Positions 56,941-64,000 of a stretch of DNA of 64,000 nucleotides are shown here, piece by piece. The DNA comes from Cyanodermella asteris (taxonomy: Eukaryota; Ascomycota; Lecanoromycetes; Ostropales; Stictidaceae): positions 310,001-374,000 of the forward strand of contig UYJD01000008.1 in assembly GCA_900618795.1 (NCBI GenBank), written 5' to 3'. The position numbers and the translations under genes were made by a program. Numbering within the stretch: position 1 is the stretch's first letter; each line of letters opens with the position of its first letter. The notes under the pieces were generated by a model. That model was not told where the DNA came from. It did no database searches and saw nothing but the letters and a program-made list of their open reading frames with translations.

Positions 56941-57170
56941 ACCAGCGAGGCTACTTTTCTCGAACGACAAAAATGGCATCATGTTTGCAGATCCAGCCCC
57001 ACGGACCAAAGAGGAAGTCCCGACAAGGATACTCTGCGTGCGGGTGACTGTGCTTGTTCAGATGATTCCATTATTTCTCCAGGTGTTACCGCTCAGCGGG
57101 ACTTGACAGGCTGTCTCTCCAGCAAAGTCACTAACCAAGTACCACAGCAAATCTCCTGTCCTCGATGCCA

Positions 57171-58508
57171 TCAGCGGTGATCTCTATCATCTATCAGATA
57201 CCGAATACAGAGCAAATCTTCCAGCCCGTATAGCAGCTCGGCGTTCCGTAACCAATGAAACATCCCACTTCTCGTCGACTCGTTCGCTCCAAAAGGCCTG
57301 ACGCTCAGGATCTGGGGCATGAACGGTGTCGTTGAATGGTTATCCAACACATCATACACAAAGCCAAACTTGCACAATTGTCGTCGAACACCATCCATCT
57401 GTATTTCCCCATTGAGCACATGATCGATCTTCGGCTGGCACTTGTTGACCAGATGGTCCACAAGTACAGAAATATGGTTGGCTTCCTTTACACCACTCTT
57501 GTGGGGCAGGCATGCGGTCGAAGGTGAGATCTGGGAGATGGCACTGATTCTGAAAGGCTTGAACGGGTCTTTGCCGGGGGGTGGGACGAAGACACGCCAT
57601 ATTCGTTGCTTTGATGCTTGAATGGACGATGTTGCATTCGATAGACAGTTCGACTTCAGGGAACGTGACCTGTGCGTATATGATGCTTCCGACATCTGCT
57701 GGTCCTCGTACTGACCCTCGCTATCATAGTCGTCATCGAAAGCGCAGTCGCCCTTCTCGGCACTAGCCAAAGGTTTCAGCATCATCTTCGCCCGTCGAGA
57801 CCCAAGAGAACTCGCGGGCGAAAGATACACGCTCACCTTACCGGAAGTCCAATACTCCGCCAATTCAACATCCTCCTTCGAAACTGCCCAAGACGGCTTC
57901 ACCCCCCTCACCAAATCCGCCATCATGCCCTTGCTCGTCACGAGCATCTCCAGCAAGTCCCTCAGATCTCTCGCCGACTGCCACTCCGAATCCGGATAAT
58001 CCCATGTTTCGGTCTGAACAGCCCACGACGAGATATAGTCATCAAATACGGCCGTAGTCAGCACTCCAGCCCGCGTCTTTTCTGGCCATGAGGCGATAGC
58101 AGCATTCCATTTCTTTTCTGGGGACCCGAACCTATGCATCTTTTCAGAGACACGGTGGGGCGACTGGTGTTTCCAGGTGTAGTGCATATCCGCCACTCTT
58201 GCGACCGTGTCCAAACTCAGGTCGAAAATGTGCGCTTCGCGGTCGATTTCTTCGATCCCTTGTTCATTCAAGAGGAGCTTCCGCCAGTGGCGGTGTTCGT
58301 AGGCGAACGAGAGAGCTTTCCTGGGTGGGAGCCCCAGGGGCTTGAGCTCGTGGAGTCGCCTGATCGTTTGGCTGGGGTGCATATGACTGTTGATGGGGCC
58401 TTCGTCGTAGACTCCAGAGCAGGTGATGGGTTGGATTTGCCTGCGTGAAACGGACGCCTCTTGATCGGGCTCTCGAGGGATGGCGGAGAAGGGTGCATAC
58501 GGCGGCAT
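57171..58508 (-). CDS. uncharacterised fungal protein
   Basis: 445 residues in one exon, with no signal peptide or membrane segment. Globular-looking blocks (WNAAIASWPEKTRAGVLTTA, SWAVQTETWDYPDSEWQS) alternate with Ser-rich loops. The C-terminal part, including MFHWLRNAELLYGLEDLL, may be a helical domain. The balanced composition and long single frame support a real gene. I do not recognise a family and infer no function. Confidence 0.75.
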   Translation of the reverse strand: MPPYAPFSAIPREPDQEASVSRRQIQPITCSGVYDEGPINSHMHPSQTIRRLHELKPLGLPPRKALSFAYEHRHWRKLLLNEQGIEEIDREAHIFDLSLDTVARVADMHYTWKHQSPHRVSEKMHRFGSPEKKWNAAIASWPEKTRAGVLTTAVFDDYISSWAVQTETWDYPDSEWQSARDLRDLLEMLVTSKGMMADLVRGVKPSWAVSKEDVELAEYWTSGKVSVYLSPASSLGSRRAKMMLKPLASAEKGDCAFDDDYDSEGQYEDQQMSEASYTHRSRSLKSNCLSNATSSIQASKQRIWRVFVPPPGKDPFKPFRISAISQISPSTACLPHKSGVKEANHISVLVDHLVNKCQPKIDHVLNGEIQMDGVRRQLCKFGFVYDVLDNHSTTPFMPQILSVRPFGANESTRSGMFHWLRNAELLYGLEDLLCIRYLIDDRDHR

Positions 58509-59109
58509 CTCGAGAGGACGAGTTCCAGAGACGAAAGCGAGGTACGTACAAAGTCTGCGTTATTGCGTGATGCCAGCAAACATACATAATGGATTTTGAG
58601 GCTTGAGCTGACAATTTTTCAGAGTGCATGGGAGGGCTCGGCCGTTGTATCATCGCAAACATGGTTCCCAACGGCTAGGCAAAACCGTCGGCGGCGTCTT
58701 TGAAATGGTGTCCGCTTCGACCGCACGAGGGCGATAGGGAGCATCCTGTTCGGACTTTAATCCCTCCCGAAGTTGCACCAGCTGAGCAAAGCCCTTCCAA
58801 GACTGCAGTGCTTGTCGAGATTTCTGCCGACCCGTTTCGCTTGCAAGCTATTGTTGACGGGAGGTCGACTGCCAAGGCTGTGCATGGCTCACGAGCTTCG
58901 CCCTTTCATTGCTAACGTGGACTTATTCATGATAGAGCTTCGCTTCTCGAGGCTCTCGTCAGAGCGCTCACTGCTCGTCCAACATCTCTGTCCATGGTCG
59001 TACCCATACTTTCACATCTTCACACACTGCTTGCAAGCGCCTTGATATCAAGCATCGGTAATTCCAGTTGAACGCCAGGCAGCACAATGGCAGTACAGCT
59101 CCCAGAGAA
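58509..59109. other. intergenic region left of the F-box relics
   Basis: About 600 bp. Open frames are short. Part of it may belong to the decayed gene that follows, but this is not certain. Confidence 0.35.
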
Positions 59110-59699
59110 GCTATAAATTAAAGTCTTTGAGGAACTTTACCCACCCCACAATGCTCGCTTCATCAGCAGGGACAGCCATGTTCTACGTGCAATACGCCTT
59201 GTGAGCAAGGCTTTCAATGACAAGGCCAGAGGCTGCTGTGGGCGAGCATTACCATAAACATGGATCTTGGACCTGTGAACTTCCCGCCGGAGCCCTACAA
59301 CGACATGCATCTTCAACTGCACCGCTGGAAAGACTATGATTCTTGTCTGGAGGGAGGACCCCTGATGAGCTCCAAGGCTGCTTTCATCCGTCATGTCTTT
59401 CTTGTCGCTCCGTGGGGCGTCAGGTCAGCAAGTCGGGAGAGACTTGAACGATGCACTCGCCTCGTCTCATCTCTGAAGCGACTCAAAATGATCTGCACCC
59501 TGAACTTGCACATCTCGCCGAGGAGCCACTTCACAACAACTTAGCTTGGGAAGTCTGCAAACTTTCTTGGATGAAGTTATTGGAGGAGAACGACATGCCA
59601 ATGCTTACGTCCTTGTCAGTCACAGACGGCTCATTGATCAAGTACATGAACGAAAGTCTGACGGGAAGGGGTGTCGTGGTGATTGCAGGCCTTCACTAA
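59110..59699 (+). pseudogene. degenerate F-box-like gene fragment
   Basis: Protein-like sequence runs through successive frames: KVFEELYPPHNARFI...LVSKAFNDKARGCCG, then a stop, then a frame starting MDLGPVNFPPEPYND, and finally one ending SVTDGSLIKYMNESLTGRG. The first block resembles the segment after an F-box in fungal F-box proteins. No splice signals link the pieces. It lies near an intact F-box-like gene across the gap. Confidence 0.45.
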
Positions 59700-60399
59700 T
59701 ATATTGCCCCTTTTAGGTAGATTCCAGCTTAGGTAGTGTGCTAACTCACTCCGTATAAGTTTCCTTACTCTTTTTCTCTCATTCTGCTTTAGAGTGATAG
59801 CGAGCTAGTTATATAGATAGACATGAGTTGACTCTTTTGTCGCTAGTTACCTGGCCTTTTTCTTTTTGTTTATAGAGACTGAGTAGATATCATCTTGATT
59901 TCCCACTTATGATAGTACCTAGAACCTAGATCACACTACAACTTGCACTACAATCCCTGCGGACTCTAAGGAATCGACAAGCTTTGTGGCTGACAAAGAT
60001 ATTCTCACACGCCGCTCTGTTGTAGCACAAAAGCGAGACTCGGTCCTGTTGCTTGTTATGCATGACACAGCGAATTCAATTCGGGCATAGGCCGAGTCAA
60101 AGACGCAGGGTTTGTGCTCAAACCTTTACGGCTCCCCGAGTCATGTCAAAAAGTGAAGGCAACAACGACAGCTGACATCTTGAATAGAGTACTTACGTAA
60201 GTAGGCTGCCAAACACGCGTTCATGCATTCACTTCACCATTCATTCATGCACTCGCCTAGGTACTTGCCCAAGAACTTGCCCAGTATACGCCTGAGGACT
60301 CATCCGAGTACACATCTAAGTACTCATTGTAACGCGGGCACGGGTTGGTTGACTGTGTAGGCGACCAGTGAAGGTCGGCGTCAAGTCTGAAGGTGTTGC
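59700..60399. other. intergenic sequence left of the assembly gap
   Basis: AT-richer sequence with no open frame of note. It contains the second 12-bp minisatellite at 60249-60332, directly left of the gap. Confidence 0.5.
60249..60332. repeat. 12-bp minisatellite, seven units
   Basis: Seven diverged 12-bp units in phase with recurring TACT...GAG or AAG, the same period and similar consensus as the array at 55452-55547. The adjacent gap may hold more of it. Confidence 0.75.
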
Positions 60400-61045
60400 N
60401 NNNNNNNNNNNNNNNNNNNNNNNNNNNNNNNNNNNNNNNNNNNNNNNNNNNNNNNNNNNNNNNNNNNNNNNNNNNNNNNNNNNNNNNNNNNNNNNNNNNN
60501 NNNNNNNNNNNNNNNNNNNNNNNNNNNNNNNNNNNNNNNNNNNNNNNNNNNNNNNNNNNNNNNNNNNNNNNNNNNNNNNNNNNNNNNNNNNNNNNNNNNN
60601 NNNNNNNNNNNNNNNNNNNNNNNNNNNNNNNNNNNNNNNNNNNNNNNNNNNNNNNNNNNNNNNNNNNNNNNNNNNNNNNNNNNNNNNNNNNNNNNNNNNN
60701 NNNNNNNNNNNNNNNNNNNNNNNNNNNNNNNNNNNNNNNNNNNNNNNNNNNNNNNNNNNNNNNNNNNNNNNNNNNNNNNNNNNNNNNNNNNNNNNNNNNN
60801 NNNNNNNNNNNNNNNNNNNNNNNNNNNNNNNNNNNNNNNNNNNNNNNNNNNNNNNNNNNNNNNNNNNNNNNNNNNNNNNNNNNNNNNNNNNNNNNNNNNN
60901 NNNNNNNNNNNNNNNNNNNNNNNNNNNNNNNNNNNNNNNNNNNNNNNNNNNNNNNNNNNNNNNNNNNNNNNNNNNNNNNNNNNNNNNNNNNNNNNNNNNN
61001 NNNNNNNNNNNNNNNNNNNNNNNNNNNNNNNNNNNNNNNNNNNNN
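60400..61045. other. assembly gap (646 N)
   Basis: A run of N. Frames crossing it are meaningless. The flanking satellite suggests a repeat may have caused the break. Confidence 0.99.
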
Positions 61046-61285
61046 TCCATGTTCGCTCTAGCTTCACGTGTCAAAGATCAGCGTATGTTCAATCCGTTCA
61101 TCACGATATTTTGTCAAAAGCGTTTCACCGCTCGACACTTAGCTAAAGCTGCCAAACAAACCTTCAATTCTACCTGATCCAGCTCTGGTGCTCAAGCTTC
61201 GATCACAGAACGAATTTTTCTCCGACATCAAATCAGTCTGCATCTTCAAGCACTCGTTCGAAGCCCTATCACTTCCACCTTCAAC
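61046..61285. promoter_or_regulatory. F-box gene upstream region
   Basis: About 240 bp between the gap and the F-box gene start, presumed promoter and leader. No specific motif is claimed. Confidence 0.4.
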
Positions 61286-62488
61286 ATGAGTCTTGCAGAT
61301 CTCCCCCAGGAGCTGGTCTGCCGCATTGTCGACTTCATCATCGATGACAATCGCACGGCCATAGACGGTCGCAATGGTTACAGGGATGACCCTAATCTGC
61401 GACTACTCTACGGGGTCAATCAAGCCTTCATGAATGCCACCTCTCGCCTCATCTTTCAAGAACTCACATGCTGGCTGATTCCGGGTCGACCAATCCATGA
61501 CAACCTCTCTGCCCAGTGGGTCGCCCCTCGCGATCTTCTAGAAATATCTAGGAACCCAGAACATACTCACGTCAAGAGACTCACTTTCAACTGTCAGTTT
61601 GGAAGCATGCGGCGCTTCAGTACATACTGTTACGAGCAACTTCAAAGTGCATTCTCTCGATTTGAGAATCTCACTCACATCGACTTCTTGGGCTGCAGAC
61701 CTTCACCAACCGGAACAATCGACCTCTGGAGTCAGCTGCTACAAAACCACGACTGGCTGTATCTGAATAGGCTAGATTTCTGGAATACCGGGCTTTTGTT
61801 CGAGCATCTGGACCAGAATCTTGGTGATGGAGCTGATGTTGCTGATACGAACAAGATTCTCTGGAAGAATCTATCGCGTGTCAGTACCGTGAGCTTTAGT
61901 CGCTGTGGTCTGAAAAATTACATCTTTTCAAAATACATGTGCAAGGTTCGCCGACTCATTGTCTCTTGGAACGAGATCGTAGCTTTGGGCAAACCGCCAC
62001 AAGGCTTGGTGCCCTTCGGAGGCAAGGTCGAAAACATCAGGCTCAACATGATGCAGATCGACGTGGGAAGCTTATTAGGTTTCTTGGTGCCTCAACTGTC
62101 ATCTCTACGTGCGTTGCACATCACCGACGTCGGTCTGGAAGGCGGCACATGGGACGACGTCTTTGTTTCCATCTTACGCAGCAACGCTCCACTCCGAGAA
62201 TTTTCTTTCCACGACATTGAAGATGCGCTTGAAGAATCGGAGGAGAGGATCATCAAGCGTCGCTGTTGCACCATCAGCAAAGCGGAGTTAGAGTCGCTAA
62301 AGGCTGAGCAACAGACGAGCCCTCCCATCGATTTCGAGTCCCAGGCGAAGAAACCTGAATCGTGGCCAGTCTTTGCAGCTATGTTAAAACTGATCAGAGA
62401 TAACCGCAAGGAACAGGGTTTAGTTCCGCCGGAGGAGATGTTCTATACCGAGATCCTGGGCACGAATGTGACTTTGGAGGAGGGATGA
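61286..62488 (+). CDS. F-box-like protein
   Basis: 400 residues in one exon. The N-terminus MSLADLPQELVCRIVDFI is an F-box-like helix start (LPxEL...I), followed by RLLYGVNQAFMNATSRLIFQ, typical of fungal F-box proteins. Weak leucine-rich-like segments follow (LRALHITDVGLEGG, LREFSFHDIED). Such proteins recruit substrates to SCF ubiquitin ligases. The C-terminal block KPESWPVFAAMLKLIRDN recurs in diverged form just downstream at 62524-62670. Confidence 0.8.
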   Translation: MSLADLPQELVCRIVDFIIDDNRTAIDGRNGYRDDPNLRLLYGVNQAFMNATSRLIFQELTCWLIPGRPIHDNLSAQWVAPRDLLEISRNPEHTHVKRLTFNCQFGSMRRFSTYCYEQLQSAFSRFENLTHIDFLGCRPSPTGTIDLWSQLLQNHDWLYLNRLDFWNTGLLFEHLDQNLGDGADVADTNKILWKNLSRVSTVSFSRCGLKNYIFSKYMCKVRRLIVSWNEIVALGKPPQGLVPFGGKVENIRLNMMQIDVGSLLGFLVPQLSSLRALHITDVGLEGGTWDDVFVSILRSNAPLREFSFHDIEDALEESEERIIKRRCCTISKAELESLKAEQQTSPPIDFESQAKKPESWPVFAAMLKLIRDNRKEQGLVPPEEMFYTEILGTNVTLEEG

Positions 62489-62523
62489 GATGAAAACCAA
62501 CTCAGGGTACTCCCTCAACCATC

Positions 62524-62670
62524 CGAACTCAAGGGCCAGAGAATTGGCCTGCTCTTGCCCAGCTTAAGAACATTGCTAGAGCCAACCATGAAGCAAAGGG
62601 CCTGCCTGCGGAGAAAAACAAGTTGTTCAAGGAGCTGGTTGACTACGGATTTCCTTTGCTCTCTGATTGA
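62524..62670 (+). pseudogene. diverged second copy of the F-box gene's C-terminal end
   Basis: A short frame, GPENWPALAQLKNIARANHE...FKELVDYG to a stop at 62668-62670, aligns by eye with the last 45 residues of the preceding gene (KPESWPVFAAMLKLIRDNRK...). It has no start codon of its own. It is either a relic of a tandem duplicate or an alternative terminal exon. Confidence 0.5.
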
Positions 62671-62877
62671 TATCTGGGTCAGCAAACTATTCGACATCAA
62701 AGGAGAATGTCAGGCCAAGAAAATTAATTCAAATGGCGACTGGGCAACCGCAATACTGGGATGGCCGAAGTTTTAGTGAGCGAACAAGGTGAGACAGAAA
62801 GCATTTACATGTGTTACAATGTGCATCAATCATATCATCTCGTCTTGTCCTCCAACTGCATTGAGTGCCTGAACGAA
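62671..62877. other. convergent 3' spacer
   Basis: A short spacer between the F-box relic and the GPI protein, with nothing further seen. Confidence 0.4.
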
Positions 62878-63549
62878 TCACAAAGCGGCAACCGCCACAG
62901 CGGCAGCAGCCACAACACCACTCAAGCCCACAAGTCCCGTAGCCCTCGGTGCCGCCCCCGTGCTCTTCGCAGAAGCAGCCGCACCTCCAGCCGTCGGCGT
63001 AGCTCCCGTCGCCACAGTTCCGTTCGGCCCGCCGACCGTGCCATTGCCACTGTAAGCCGGAGCCGTAAACATCGGTCCGCTCGTGACCGTCACCGGCAAG
63101 TATTTGACCGTCGGGCTGTATGTCTGTGTTCCAGGGCTGTTTCCTCCCTCCATGGTCACGGTGCAGGCTGCGCTGGTGCTAGCGCTGATCTTGCAGTCGA
63201 CGGTCGAGGCGAAGTGTTCGCCCGGGTTAGTCCAGGCGAAGGATGCGGTCGAAGGGCCTTCGATGACGGTGAAGGGCTCGGGGTAGCCGCAGTTGGAGGA
63301 GTCGGCGCCGGACGGGCAGGCGACGACGAAGGTGGTTGCCGTCGCGACCTGCAGGTGTTAGTTCTGCGAACTCAACCTACTGACGTGTCTGCTTACCGAG
63401 CCAACCATGGAGGCCACCAGCTGTTGTGCATCGGCGCCGGGCAGGAAAAGAGATACGGTGCTTGTCGCGTTCTGGATGTTGACTGCGGCGGCCAGCGCTG
63501 CGAAGACGGCCGGAAGGACGAACTGAGTAGCGGCGCGCATTTTGATCAT
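62878..63549 (-). CDS. small GPI-anchored secreted protein
   Basis: Exons 63549-63397 and 63348-62878, with a 48-bp intron (GTAAGC...CTGCAG), give 207 residues, or 204 from the Met at 63540. A signal peptide (AATQFVLPAVFAALAAA) precedes an ectodomain of about 120 residues with four cysteines at regular spacing (VACPSG, SNCGYP, VDCKIS, AACTVT). An Ala/Gly/Thr-rich stalk and a hydrophobic tail (GVVAAAAVAVAAL) indicate a GPI anchor. Proteins of this kind are common fungal surface proteins of unknown role. Confidence 0.85.
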
Positions 63550-64000
63550 GTCTTTGAAATCCGAGAATAGCTGGAATTCGGAGGATTAATGCAATTAGAA
63601 CGTCAAAAGAAGCAATTGCACGCAGCGCTTTGAACGAAAATGAGTGACGAGGGTAGAACTGAACGCCAGGCCGGCCTGACAAGACAAAGACAGCGACAAT
63701 GACAGGATCAATGAGAAAAAAGGAAAGTGAAAATAGAAAGAGACGGATCGCAAAGATCTGAATTATCGTGGAGCAGTAGGCTCAAACATTGACGAGGCTA
63801 TTCTCGCCCCCCGAGACGTTTCCGAGTTTCAAATGTGACCCTATTTTGGTCGCGCCACCCGACCCTTCATATGGCGTGCCGCAGAAAGGGCGGCAGTAAG
63901 AATGCTCTCGGGTTCGGCAGGGCTCGGCTTCATCGCGTCAGGAGTCAAACGCAATCTTCATGTAGATCTGTAGTTGTAGTTGAAGTTGTAATCGGATAAA
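63550..64000. other. right-edge region upstream of the GPI protein
   Basis: Promoter side of the minus-strand GPI-protein gene up to the window edge. No other feature is supported. Confidence 0.45.

Overview
This is a gene-sparse window from the nuclear genome of a filamentous ascomycete (Pezizomycotina, most likely Dothideomycetes). The evidence is short GT-AG introns of about 46-80 bp, single-gene transcription units on both strands, fungal cell-wall enzymes with GPI signals, a Ran1-like kinase, a fungal PAQR receptor and fungal EAF and PRKRIP1 homologues. The species cannot be fixed from the sequence alone. There is one assembly gap (646 N, 60400-61045).

Layout. 0.4-10.8 kb: a GPI-type GH76 mannosidase (-), COQ7 (+), a protein with a small Cys/His motif (+) and a three-exon GH95 fucosidase-like enzyme (-). 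11.8-17.3 kb: an apparent RiPP locus of the dikaritin (ustiloxin-like) type. It has a secreted precursor with six RR-bounded repeats, a divergent UstYa/DUF3328-type oxidase and an S10 serine carboxypeptidase. Oxidase and peptidase each carry one apparent single-base frameshift, while the other genes recognised by family are open. 19.4-20.7 kb: a Ran1-type kinase. 20.7-31.9 kb: an 11-kb stretch without a convincing gene, containing G-runs, short satellites and a tRNA-like relic. 31.9-38 kb: a PAQR receptor, a CSN8/PSMD8/EIF3K-like protein, a Gal80-like Rossmann protein and a secreted Gly/Lys/Pro repeat protein. 39.7-46.3 kb: a decayed gene of unknown family, two unknown proteins and a homocysteine S-methyltransferase. 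47-57 kb: housekeeping genes TOP2, EAF and PRKRIP1, plus a nitrilase. 57-64 kb: an unknown protein, F-box-like genes and relics around the gap, and a small GPI protein.

How the genes fit together. Only the 11.8-17.3 kb group looks like a functional unit. In the proposed pathway the precursor enters the secretory route, a Kex2-type protease cuts at RR, the carboxypeptidase trims basic ends, and the UstYa-type oxidase cross-links the short core at the end of each repeat. The remaining genes are independent housekeeping, cell-wall or unknown genes. Exon boundaries were read by eye from splice signals and reading-frame continuity; no alignment or transcript data were available.
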